Positions 53,593 through 64,000 of a DNA stretch of 64,000 nucleotides are shown here, piece after piece. The notes under the pieces are model-generated. The model was not told the DNA's origin and ran no database searches. It was given only the letters and a program-made list of their open reading frames with translations. The position numbers were made by a program, and so were the translations under genes. This DNA comes from Atopsyche davidsoni (Eukaryota; Arthropoda; Insecta; Trichoptera; Hydrobiosidae), in NCBI GenBank assembly GCA_022113835.1, contig JAILWY010000026.1, forward strand, positions 10,877,001 to 10,941,000. The letters run 5' to 3'. Position 1 is the first letter of the stretch, and each line of letters begins with the position of its first letter.

Positions 53593-56435
53593 CTATTGTA
53601 GCATTAGAGATTCGAGGTTTCGGTTAAGGATTGTATCTTTTACAGAATTAAATACGACTTCAATGTTGTGGGTGTCGATGGCCGTGGTAAAATGGTGATA
53701 CAGCGTGGTCTTGGGCTCCCTTCGCACGTTGGCAAACAACTCCAGTAGAAAGCTCTGCACATGTGCCAGGGAATGTGGGTCTCCCTTAAACTGAGGGTAG
53801 TACCAGCGAATGTCAGTCTCGGAGTTGGCCACCTTCTTTTCCAGGAGATCGGACTTATTTAGGAATAGAATTATAGATATCCCCCTGAAACTTATATTAT
53901 TGACTATTGTATCGAATATATTTTTTGCTTCCTCCAACCTGTTGGTCACCCTAAAATAAAAAAATTGAGATGAGTTTAAGCTTATCTGTATAAGAACAGG
54001 ATAAATTCACAAAGTAAGAGTATGAATTATTGGCAAATTTCATATTTTATAAGCGATCAAAATACTGTAAGATCTTTAATTATGTAGTCGGTATCGCTGC
54101 TCACAAAATACAATCTTACCTATCTTCAGAGAGAACTTGATCAAATTCTGACGATGAAACAAGAAATAATATAGATGTAACAGAATCAAAACACTGAGTC
54201 CATTTTTGCCTCTGTGTGCGCTGGCCACCCACATCCACAAATACAAATGGAACGTTGTTGATGTGAATGGTGAACTCCGAGATACCCTTGGTGGCTTTGC
54301 GGCAGTGCAAGATGTCCTGATGAGTGGGAATGTAATCAGGCCGAGCTATCCTCTCCAGCTCATCAAAAAAGTAGCTAACTGAATCACTCTGCAAACAAAA
54401 AACATCTTAAATTAATACTTCCTGCTTATACAAGTAGTTCATAATTGAGGCGTAGACCTACGTTCACCGACTCAAACAAGCAATTGAGCATATTACAAAT
54501 ATTCTAATTTTATATAAATCTAAATGTATAACCGCTAAAAGACTAATGCAAGGACCCAACGTAAAAGTTTACACAAAATAATACAAAGTTGTCATTCTTT
54601 GGCTTTTCTCAAAGGAATTGGTATAATATATTTAATATATTACACAGTATACATGCTACAAGCATGTGGTGAGGTGAGTAATTTTTTTAAAAACTACCTA
54701 AAAAGGCTTAGCTATTGAATGACAGTATTCTCTATCACTACAGGAAATGTACTGCTCCTTAATCGCATTCTTTGCAAGCCACTTCTTGAAGTAGACTACT
54801 AAAGCATCAACAAGGCATGTACTACAAAATCAATATAGTAGCAAAGAAAGAGTTTCAGAGGTCAGCTGGTGTGGAAGTCTCCAACAAAATTATGAAAATT
54901 AGGGACTGATGGGGCTTGTTACTCTCAAACATATTTGAAGGATATTAACATAACCGTAAATAATTGTACATCAATGTCTTCATTAAATTGTATCTGATGA
55001 TCAGTTGGGATATTCGATTTATAAAGGATAGTCAACTGTACAATAAGAGCCTTTTTCAAAAATAGTGAATATATAACAAAAACATTACTTTCAATGAACT
55101 ACATTAAGTTTTTCTTCATTATACATCTCAAATAAAATCTACTTCAAATTGCATTTTTGTTAATTATAGACTAATTATTATATTTATTTATCTATGGACT
55201 CAAATCATTGCAATAAACTGTGGTGTTAGTTTTTATTGTTTTGTTAAAGTGAACATGAAAAAAGCATAGGTAAGGTACCTTATGATGTCTCATTGCGCTT
55301 CCTGTATAGATTAACCACATTAAATTTAATCTTATCTGAAACTTAGTATGAATAAATACTTGTCAACCAAGATACATAAGTCGGTAAAGATAGCTTTTAG
55401 CTAAATAAAATTATATTATTAGCAAGTAAATATTTTAATGAATTGATTTTCTTAAGATATGTATTACTCAACTGTAAATAACCTATAATTTTAATATTTA
55501 GACACATTTAAAAAGTGGAAAACATATTTTTTATGCCCCGAGATTTCAATTTACCAGCCTTCTTATGTTGTGATATAATTTACTCAACAACAATATTCAC
55601 TACAATTTTATGCATATAGTATCATATGTAAAAGGAAATGACTTTAAAAATCAATTTGAAGATTATAACCCGTTTAAATAACAATCTCATAGTGCACTAA
55701 TAAATAGCATCAATGCGAGTGGATTTGCTCAAATAAATTCAATTTCATCTTTACTGTCTCCAAGCATACAGACCATATGCTCTCTAATCAAATAAATATA
55801 GCCCTTGATAATACCAAAGATACCACCCAAAACAAAAAGAAACTTAATTTATAATATTAGAGTCCAATACTGTTTACATTTTCATATAATTAAAGTAATA
55901 AGTTTTACAATAAGACACTTACGAGTTGGAACTCCCTTCTCCGCTCATAAGCATGCTTGATGGCTCTGTCTTGCCACAAAGACTGGATGTGAGGAGCGTA
56001 GTGAATAAAGAGTCTGCCATCAAGAGTTGCAGTACTATTGAAATGTACAGCCTGCTGGCCAATATCCAAGTTACGGGGGTTCTCCCAAGGAATGACCAAT
56101 TTATCTCTAGCGTCGACGAGTACTTGTATTCCCTTAACAATATTCTGATAGATAATGTGCTGATATTCTTTCATTAACTCCGGTTCAAACTTCACTCTAT
56201 GAATAATTCTCATTTGTTTAAGAAAAGTTGATTTTCCACTTTCTCCAGCTCCCAGTAATAACAATTTAACCTGTCTCCGAAAAACTTGCTTGTCCTTTTC
56301 TATAATGCGATCTATTTCTTTACTTCGATAGCGCTGTTCTATTTCTTCAGGGGTGAGTTTAAGCCGCAACCAGCAACCTACTGCATCAGAGCAACAGGCG
56401 CATGACCATAGATCATTGGCCATTTTGAGTGTCAT
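53593..56435 (-). CDS. cta: G protein alpha subunit of the G12/13 class (concertina-like), complete
   Basis: Three coding exons: 56435-55923 (171 codons), 54388-54120 and 53950-53593, all with GT-AG borders, giving 379 residues, close to the family's usual 377-381. It is the GTP-binding alpha subunit that couples receptors to RhoGEF/Rho signalling and cell-shape change (Drosophila concertina, vertebrate G-alpha-12/13). Visible motifs: N-terminal cysteine cluster SCACC (11-15), a likely palmitoylation site; P-loop GAGESGKS at 62-69; switch [11 protein letters not shown]; switch [18 protein letters not shown] base-recognition motif; TTAIDT in place of TCAT, as in G13; C-terminus LMLQ without the cysteine that pertussis toxin modifies. 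Class assignment rests on TTAIDT and the LMLQ end. The chosen start gives [10 protein letters not shown]; the methionine at residue 5 is an alternative. It is head-to-head with RRN3. Confidence 0.95.
54121..55922 (-). other. introns of the G-alpha gene
   Basis: The first intron (55922-54389) starts GTAAGTG and ends TTTGCAG. The second (54119-53951) starts GTAAGAT and ends TTTTAG. The first falls between codons; the second splits an arginine codon after its second base. No element or nested gene is recognisable in the 1.5-kb first intron. Confidence 0.85.
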
Positions 56436-57798
56436 ACAGTTTGGTTAATGATCGAAAATACGAAATATAAACACAAATGCTAAAACTTATATATCACAAG
56501 CTTAACGGACTTAAAATTTCACTTGAACAGCTCACTACTACTCCGAGAAACATCTTGAAAAAAGCCAGCACAATAACAGAAAGGGAACACCCACTCCATT
56601 CCAAAACAAAATTACTTGTCAAACCATAGACATCGTGTAAATTACTAATATAACAATGTCCTGCCATACAAAAAAATTTAACCATAAACAAATTAAAATA
56701 CTCATACATAAATATAATTCTAGGGGTGTGTTATTCTGGACAATTACTCGACAGTTTTGTTGGACAGAGGAGTTTTTAAATTAATGTAGCTGACAGTTAG
56801 TAGTTATTCACAAAACCGATTTTCATGACCTGATAGGTTAAATACTTTTTATTGAAAATTATTAAGATTCTGATAATTATAAATGAACGCCTGAAGTTTT
56901 TAAAAAAATTATGAAATTAAAGACATGCAAATAGTAATTTACGCGAATTTAATACAACATGGTTCCTAAAAGAATCGATCTGAATTAAATCTAATCACTA
57001 AAAATATAAAATATTTTCTTAGATAATTTTAGTGATTTGTTTATACACTACTACTAAAAAAATAATTTAGTGATTAATTGGTATTATATCACCTTTAATT
57101 TTTACGTTTGAAAAAATATGATTTAATAGATTAAATTTGAATTGTTTTAAATGTATTTTTTTTTACCTGTATTTGTTTCTGATTGCAATTTAAGTTTATA
57201 TTTTGCATCTGAAGATAACCAAGTGTAATGGTCGAAACTAATAATGCTTTAAAATAAACTCGTGTGAAGTAACAAAATATGTTTCGTTTATCATTACAAC
57301 GGATTTTCACAAAGTAAACGCCGTATCCCTTAACAATTTTTTTAATGTATCTTTTGATCAAAAAATAAATAAGAAAACTTAATTGTTCGTAATAGCTTTA
57401 CTGTATTACTATTACTTTATTATTTTTACTTCTCTTCTTGAAATTGTAGAAAATCTTCCTTTATTAATAAAGGAAGATTTTCTACTTTCTTTTTCATTTA
57501 AATGAACAAATTAAAAAATATATACAATAAGCACCTGTGAACATATTTCCTTTATTATTGCGTCTATGAACACACATTAACTTCAAACGACAGAGTACAC
57601 ACACAATCATAAAGAAAACGCATGTGTGTAAATTTCTACACTTAACCAGCAAGTATTTTGTCAAACCACGTTGCTGATTTTTATTTAAAAAATTATGATA
57701 TTTAGCCACGAAATGTAAAGTTCTAATAATTTTTCAACTATTTGTGTCACTTTATACAGTAATAACATTCAGTGCCACATGAAAATGTGAACGTTATC
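56436..57798. promoter_or_regulatory. shared 5' region between divergent G-alpha and RRN3 genes
   Basis: This 1,363-bp region separates the two start codons and must hold both promoters and 5' leaders. I see no clear TATA box or initiator that I could place with confidence in such AT-rich DNA. A perfect 40-bp palindrome at 57446-57485 lies nearer the RRN3 side. A three-codon upstream ORF (ATG AAA ATG TGA, 57779-57790) precedes the small ORF at 57799. Confidence 0.6.
57446..57485. repeat. perfect 40-bp palindrome
   Basis: Each 20-base arm (GTAGAAAATC then TTCCTTTATT) is exactly complementary to the other, with no loop. It lies 314 bp before the small ORF upstream of RRN3. It may be a minimal palindromic repeat, or form a stem if transcribed in the leader of that mRNA. 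Which applies cannot be told from sequence. Confidence 0.95.
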
Positions 57799-58092
57799 AT
57801 GTCAGTACAAGAACCCAGCAGTATAAATACCCTCAAGGAATCTTCTCATAACAAAGCTGTATGTGAGAAAATACAGCAATATCTAAAAGATAAAAACTCT
57901 TATGAATATTCAGCTTCGGCCAGATTGGAACCTTACAGCAATCGGGTCGATCAAAACCAAAACACTATCCCAATCGAAGAACAACCCGGTTGCAACATAT
58001 TGAAACAAGTACTCGATTATAAGAAGACACTTCTGCTTAGACAATTGACTATTATTGATATTATAAAATCTATTTCTGAGACGCATAAATAG
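57799..58092 (+). CDS. 97-residue protein of unknown function, 5 nt upstream of RRN3
   Basis: ATG at 57799 has A at -3. The frame runs 97 codons to TAG at 58090-58092, and the RRN3 start (58098) follows after only 5 bases, in a different frame. The product has no signal peptide or membrane segment. It is polar at the N-terminus (MSVQEPSSINTLKES), has an Asn/Gln-rich middle, and ends in a likely amphipathic helix (NILKQVLDYKKTLLLRQLTI). I recognise no family. The frame, good start context and balanced composition suggest a real protein translated from the same mRNA as RRN3, either as the first cistron or from an alternative transcript. The alternative is a long upstream ORF that only regulates RRN3 translation. 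Confidence 0.6.
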   Translation: MSVQEPSSINTLKESSHNKAVCEKIQQYLKDKNSYEYSASARLEPYSNRVDQNQNTIPIEEQPGCNILKQVLDYKKTLLLRQLTIIDIIKSISETHK

Positions 58093-58097
58093 TCAAA

Positions 58098-61000
58098 ATG
58101 TCTGTTATTTCGGGAAGAAGTTCTCTTGTGTCGATGATGCGCAGCTCCCTCGATCGTCGGAGCACATTGGCAAAAGCAAAATTTCACATATTTCCCCAAA
58201 AAATAGAGTCTGCGCTCAATACTCTTCTTCATAAAAATGACTCCAGACCATACGAGGAGCTAGTGTGCACCTTGAGAGATTGCAAATTGTCTGATGATGA
58301 CCTCACACTAGTGCTTAGTGAGTGCTCGCTGTGTGTGGGACTTATGGGCAGGGAAGCCCGCCTCCTTGTGGAAGTGCTATGTAACTTGGATTGGCCGACT
58401 AGGCCTGAGAGAATTGTCGATCTGTTTAACAGATGGATTCTAGATTTGGTTACTGCCCAGATATTTCATGCTCCCATGGCCATCGGATCTCTTGTGAAAT
58501 TACTTGCAAAAAGTAAGTGGTTTATTTTTAATCTAATACTTGATAGGATTTAAATGTATTATCATCAGAAGCTGTTGGACTTTTTATTCTTTATTCATCA
58601 AAAAAATACTATATACAACAAATAAACAAAATATTGATTGACTTAGAATCATAAATGATGAACATTATATATCTGTCGTATTTTTACATAAGCCTGATTT
58701 GGTATTTTGCAACATCTATATTAGGCATGTAAAGGCTGGCTAGGTATTTTCTTCCAGTATTAAAATGCAGTACATGGCATTTTTTAATAGAATATTTAAA
58801 ATCATACAAAGTATAATTTTAATTAGCCCTCTAAAGCATGCCTATTAAACAATTCTCAAAGAAGAATCACTGCAAATTTTTATATAATTTTTCCTGTGTT
58901 GTAGGTGACACTGTATGGTGTAGAGCTCCTTCTGAAGAACAAACGGCAATGTTTACGAATGTGCATAGTTTAATATCACGTATTGTCGCAATCATACCCA
59001 TGTAAGTATTACAAGCGGTAGCACCCTTATTATGGTCTGAGCACACCAGTGCATTTTATTGTTCACAATGTATGATTCTTTTGACTGAGAATTCCCATCC
59101 TCTATCACTTACTATGTCTGATTTGTATTTCAGGAGCAGTGAGGTATTGCTCAGATCTGTTGTTGATAATTTTCCATATTACAAGCACAGTATAGCTATA
59201 AATCAATCTTATGTGCATAATCTCCTTTGGATGACTCGATATTTACCTGCATTGACTGATCATCTGCTTACTTTAATTCTTAATAGGTATTATAAAATCA
59301 TTATTTTCAAATCTATAAATTGGTTTTATAGCTTTAACATAATCTTTGTACAAAATATATATGTATAGTGTATGTGCTTAAATTACACTCAACTTATTTG
59401 TCCAAATGCCATTAAAATACTTTGTTCTATTTTACAGACTTATTGTAATGGATGTAAATATTAAAAGTAATCAAAATCAGGCAGATGATTATGAAAATGA
59501 AGAATCAGAAGTATTTGAGATGGAGGATATAGAAATTGACAATGAATCGGTCCATCTTGTTGAATGTTTGGATCTATGTATGGTGGAACTATTTCAGTGG
59601 TTGCACTCTGAAGGTCCTAAAACATTAAATGTTTTGTTTACTGTTTTTGAAAGAACACTTCTACCAACCCACGGTACAAGGTGAGTTAATTTTTAATATA
59701 TTATATCAAATTTAAATGTATTGCTATAATTTATATATAGTTTTATTATATTAATCTTTTGATATTTGAAGTAAAACAAATAAAATAATTTTGTTATTTT
59801 TCTACATGTTTAATTTTATTGGTGATCGGTTTCCCCCAATTTCGGTTAGCAATATCAAACGAAGTAAAGATGCTAACATGAAAGGTTGGCGAAACCGCTC
59901 ACCAATAAAATTAAATACGTCGAAAAATCACAAAAGTATTTTATTTAAAATGGAATTACACCAAGTACTCTGTCAAAAATATTGAACATACAAAATAAAT
60001 AGTTAAAGAACTATTATAATAACCCATTTAACATGGCAAACTGACAAAATATGGACATAACATATATTTAATTTGATTAATTTAGATTTTTTTTATTTAT
60101 AGGACTGTTCAATTCATTATGCTATACGGGTTATCAATGGATGTTAATAGAATAAAGCATGTGCTCGAGTCACTGTGGAATATGGTAATGAGCGCGCGCG
60201 TAGGCCCGAGTCTGCGGCAAGCCGGTGTGGCTCACCTCGCAGGACTATTGGCGCGTGCAAACTTCATACCCGTTCCTTACATTCATCTTTATATTAAAAA
60301 AATGGCAGATTGGTGCCATTCCTACATTTTAGCGCAAGATTCACTCCATTCTCAATGCAGCAACAACCCTCATGCTGTATTTTACTGTGTGTGCCAGTCG
60401 TTATTTTATTTGATAGCATTTAAGCACAATCATATCTTTTCTTCTAAAAAAGGTAGCTACTTTCTATTATTATTTATCTTATGATTAAGACTTGACAAAA
60501 TATGAGCTTCTAAAACTAATTGGCGTTCTGGGGTGGACTTTAATTAATTAAGCTGAATTTTTTTACCTATATTTTAGTTGCCAATGTTAGATTTTTTGTT
60601 GAATATTTATTAATCTTATTTACATATGTTTTAAAGCACACTTTTTAATTCATAATAAATCATTTTTTTATTGCAGGCCTTATATTCGTGCAATCATTGA
60701 ACTTGCCGAAGATAGTAATGTGTTCCCTTAATCCTCTGCGAGTTTGTCAATCAGCTGTTTCGGAAGCCTTTGCTTCCATTACTCGAGTATACCAAGTGGT
60801 ATACTGTCACACCATTATGGAGCACAACACCAGGCACTATATTAGACTCAAAGATGAACATCTATTGAAAGAACAAGAGTGGTTTCCTTACGATCCATAT
60901 ACGCTTCCAAGGTAATGAATTCATCTGTTCTACTTAACATTTTTGGGCGACATCATCAAAATACTAAAATATGTTGTGACTATTTATTATATATTGTGAT

Positions 61001-61186
61001 TATTATTTATTATATTTTAGTTCATTCGGGTGGGTAAAACCTTTATACAGTGAATATGAAGGCTCTTACAATAACGAAGAATTGAAAAAACCGGACCCCT
61101 GTGATGATGATGATTTTTTAGCAACAAGCCCTAGTAATGACCTGTCTAGTTCTTTATCAAAATGTTCTTTTACAAACTTTCGATAA
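58098..61186 (+). CDS. Rrn3: RNA polymerase I initiation factor RRN3 (TIF-IA), complete
   Basis: Seven exons: 58098-58512, 58905-59001, 59134-59286, 59438-59680, 60103-60452, 60677-60911, 61021-61186. All introns are GT-AG and all joins keep frame, giving 552 residues (the human protein is about 650). RRN3 binds RNA polymerase I and brings it to rDNA promoters through SL1-type factors in the nucleolus. Family landmarks by eye: VHNLLWMTRYLP; an acidic segment (NEESEVFEMEDIEID) where human RRN3 also has one; LLPTHGTR followed by VQFIMLYGLS; LRQAGVAHLAGLLARANFIP; NLPKIVMCSLNPLRVC; EWFPYDPYTL; and an acidic CDDDDFL near the C-terminus. The start context CAAAATG is strong for insects. Codon use is AT-rich. 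Intron 4 carries a foldback repeat. The shorter length reflects missing N- and C-terminal extensions, not a break. Confidence 0.95.
59809..59986 (+). repeat. foldback/MITE-like repeat, copy 2, in RRN3 intron 4
   Basis: The arms 59809-59833 (TTTAATTTTATTGGTG then ATCGGTTTC) and 59891-59915 are 25-bp inverted repeats with one mismatch, around a 57-base centre that is itself partly self-complementary (GTTAGCA and TGCTAAC). A tail follows, ending CAAGTACTCTGTCAAAAATAT, shared with the copy at 14220-14376. It lies within an intron and leaves the splice sites intact. Confidence 0.8.
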
Positions 61187-61203
61187 GATATATTATTTTT
61201 ATA

Positions 61204-61209
61204 AATAAA
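61204..61209 (+). terminator. possible RRN3 polyadenylation signal
   Basis: AATAAA begins 18 bases after the RRN3 stop codon (61184-61186). If used, the 3' untranslated region would be very short. Other signals may lie further on in this AT-rich DNA. Confidence 0.45.
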
Positions 61210-62781
61210 AATGTTACAAATTGATGTTTACTTCAGAATGGGATATTTTTAAATATAATATACATTTTATTTAAATTGCATACCACATTGAGGAATGTTT
61301 CTTTTTTATAGTAAATATTAAAAAAAACTTCTTCAGATAAAATTGTTTATTTGAAACACATTTATAGCCACATCACAAAGTATTATTGCTGAAAAATTGT
61401 CAGGTTAATAACAAAACCTTCTGAAAGTGAGTCAGGCCATGCACAGGTTATAAGTCAATATCTCTACAAGTTTACTGATCACGCTGGTTGCAAGACCTGT
61501 CTCGTATATACTCTTAGCCAGATTTTAAATGGCTAATTTCACAAAATTATCTAATATTTCTATCTTCAAAATATTTCTAGATTTTTCAAGTCATAATTTA
61601 TGGACTGTTACACCTTGACACAATAAGGCGACTGTGAGATGGAATCGATATCTTTAAATGACTGTTTTATAAAAAAGTAATATTTTCATAGATTTATCTA
61701 AATTTATAACTACACAATACACAGTCGGCACTTTATGGATGAACAATTAATAAATATTATCCTAATAATTAACAACAGAATACATACTAAAACACTAACA
61801 TGTAGAATTCCAAAGCAAAAGCGTACAATATTCAATCTACTTAATATTTATTTAAATGGCATTTTCTGTTTATTACATTTAAAAACGAGTAATTGATTTG
61901 AAAAATAAATTCTGTAAATTATCACAGGTGAAATTTTGATACTAGCTCAACAGAATCATATATTTTATTGTTGCTAACATTTGACACATCAATATAGTTA
62001 GTAGGATTATTTTACTTTTAAAATGTAGAATATAATAAATATTAAAAATTTATTTCTCAAAAAGTAGAAGTAATTTAAATATAAATTTAGTTTTTGATTG
62101 ACTCACAATTTCGTTCACAATATACACTCGAAGTTTTCAATAGAGTAAAATTTTTATTAAGAGATTCTATAATATAGAGATATTTATAAAAAGTAAGCGC
62201 AGAAGTAGTAATTTTAGTAGTGCAAACTTCTCAGTAGAGAAATATTTTCTGAGATCAATGTGCTAAAACTGCAAGATGTCCGCATTAGCATATATTTAAG
62301 GTAAAATAAATAAGTTTATTATGAGACCTTTCTGATCTACGGATTAAAATCTACTGTAAAAATGCCGCAGTTCAGATCGCTTTTTTTAAAAGATGAGAGG
62401 GTCTGCACATATTGAGTAATGAAATGGGTATTATTTTAGAATTGATTACACAGTTATTGAGACTTTTCAAGTGAAAAACCTGAATGTGAATCTTTTTAAA
62501 AATAATAACAATTAATGAGAAATTATATAAGAACATCTCACAGAAAAACAAATTAATAGAATCAACCATCCTTAGATCATGCTGATAGCTGATAAGATAT
62601 TGAAGCACCCTTATATATTCAATAACATAAAGTCAACAGAAGCTCATGAGTCTGGTTGTTCATGAACGAGAAACTAATTATTAGTCCGCCCATGCCTCAA
62701 GAGAGAACAGGTATTCTATGTCAATAGGTAAATTTAGTTATGAGATCAAATATTTATACTAAATTTATCAATATTTCAATG
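61210..62781. other. convergent intergenic region between RRN3 and RBM18
   Basis: AT-rich and without coding signal. It contains the 3' untranslated regions of both genes. I see no repeat with clear ends. Confidence 0.5.
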
Positions 62782-63962
62782 CTATCTTTTCTTATGGTAT
62801 GGATGTCTTCGTCTCCAGGAATGATGGTCTCTCTTCATAGGTTGGCACTGCTTAGTTTGATATTGTGCTAATATTGGAGTCTCTTTTGCAGCTAACTTAT
62901 TTATTATAAAATCATCACCTGCTTCCTTGTTTTCCATCATTTTTAACTTTGCTTCAATTGACTGGATGGCTGTTTTCTTACTTAATTTTGTATCTGATTT
63001 CGAATTAGTCCCTGCCAAAACAGCAATACCGAGTTCAGGTTTCGGTTTCTCAACATCATCCTTAAATAAAATCAAATTACAATAAAATTTCCCATGTATA
63101 CATATATGGAATTATATGAATTTATAAACTCATATTATATAACTTACATTACATGTATTTCGAGCCCATTTGACGGATAGATTTCTGCAGCCAACAAGTT
63201 TACCATGAATAGCCTCTTGGGCTTTTAAGGCTTCTGATCGTTTCTTGAATGTTACAAAAGCAAAACCACGAGGTTGACCCGCTAGAGGCCCCGTTCGGTG
63301 AAACATCAAGTCAAACTTGTCAATGTCGCCAAAAGACCGCACCAGTTTCAAGAGTTGGTACCGGTAAACACAAAAGAACACAAATGAACTTTTTTCTTTC
63401 TAATTAACACATAATAAAAATAATTTAGGAAACAAAACTAGGAATGTCTCATATGAATGCTCATTCATGTAAGACAATATTTTAAATAATTACAGATTCA
63501 ATTCAATGTACAAAATCATCTTCTGTTTTAGAGTTATACACAATTTCCAAAACACATTTTCTCAAACAAAAAAGTGAACTGTAATATTTAAATATTGGAG
63601 ACATACTCATTGATTCTTGGGTCTAAATTTCCAATCCAGAGTCTTCTATCATCAGGTGCACTGTGTTTCAATGGGTCCAAGCTTAAAGGAACCTGCAAAA
63701 TATTTATTTTCATTGTATACTCAGCATAACAGTTAAAATCGACATGATGAGGAGAAAATGTATTTTTAATATTATCACCACTCTATAATTCGTGATATAA
63801 AAAAAATATTGCATAACGGTAAATAATGGGCGAGAGTTTTCTAACACACAATAAATATTAAATTGCGAACCAAAGTAATATGTAATATATATTTCAATCC
63901 ATGTTAAAGAAATCAATAATATTTTTATTAAAAATCAAATATATTCTCACGGTTGCATCCAT
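62782..63962 (-). CDS. Rbm18: RNA-binding protein 18 (RBM18), complete but with an abnormal splice acceptor
   Basis: Four coding exons: 63962-63951 (MDAT), 63692-63607, 63361-63148 and 63060-62782, giving 196 residues (human about 190). One RRM: RNP2 LWIGNL at 22-27 and RNP1 RGFAFVTF at 64-71, with FDLMFHRTGPLAGQPRG between, as in RBM18. The C-terminal helix IQSIEAKLKMM (136-146) is the other family signature. It presumably binds RNA; its role is poorly known. Oddity: intron 2 has a normal donor (GTATGT), but the position that continues the conserved frame, INE then YQLLKL, is preceded by TTTACCG and not TTTACAG. The nearest upstream AG (63390-63389) would keep frame but change E to D and insert nine residues (SFVFFCVYR) into the RRM. 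This may be a sequence error, a non-canonical site, or real variation. Confidence 0.92.
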
Positions 63963-64000
63963 TGTCGGGGTGTTATCTAACTTAAAGAATATCATTCAAC
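63963..64000 (-). promoter_or_regulatory. 5' leader of RBM18
   Basis: Only 38 bases upstream of the RBM18 start codon are in the window. They hold no recognisable element. Confidence 0.4.

Noticed and set aside
55926..56177. Plus-strand open frame inside the first G-alpha exon
   Set aside because: Antisense shadow of a confidently identified exon.
1..64000. tRNA, rRNA or CRISPR-like arrays
   Set aside because: I looked for A-box/B-box pairs and regularly spaced repeats and found none convincing; the three-copy motif at 40.4 kb is not an array of that kind.

Overview
This is an AT-rich animal nuclear segment, most likely insect and tentatively lepidopteran. The evidence is small exons with canonical GT-AG introns, protein similarities recognised by eye (concertina-type G-alpha, RRN3/TIF-IA, RBM18, a rhodopsin-like peptide receptor), hAT DNA transposons and decayed RTE-like LINE fragments. 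No database search was possible. Exon boundaries were read from splice signals and from reading-frame continuity.

Layout. About 1-44.66 kb is a gene-poor region. It holds a (CA)n microsatellite, LINE remnants, a foldback repeat copy, hairpins, a duplicated 67-bp block, a non-autonomous hAT element (26426-27630), and a complete hAT element (34290-36949) whose transposase is broken by one stop codon. Much of it may be intron of the receptor gene whose last exon (44665-44879, + strand) encodes TM7 and the cytoplasmic tail; the other transmembrane exons were not found in the window. From 44.9 to 53.6 kb I see no coding sequence. Gene density then rises: a complete three-exon G-alpha-12/13 gene (cta-like, 53593-56435, - strand), a head-to-head intergenic region with a perfect 40-bp palindrome, a 97-codon ORF ending 5 nt before the start of a seven-exon RRN3 gene (57799-61186, + strand), and a four-exon RBM18 gene (62782-63962, - strand) convergent with RRN3.

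How the genes relate. The receptor and the G-alpha subunit both belong to GPCR signalling, but nothing in the sequence links them functionally. RRN3 recruits RNA polymerase I to rDNA. The strongest oddities are the dicistronic arrangement before RRN3, the missing AG at one RBM18 splice acceptor, and the nearly intact hAT transposon with a CAG-to-TAG-type nonsense codon.
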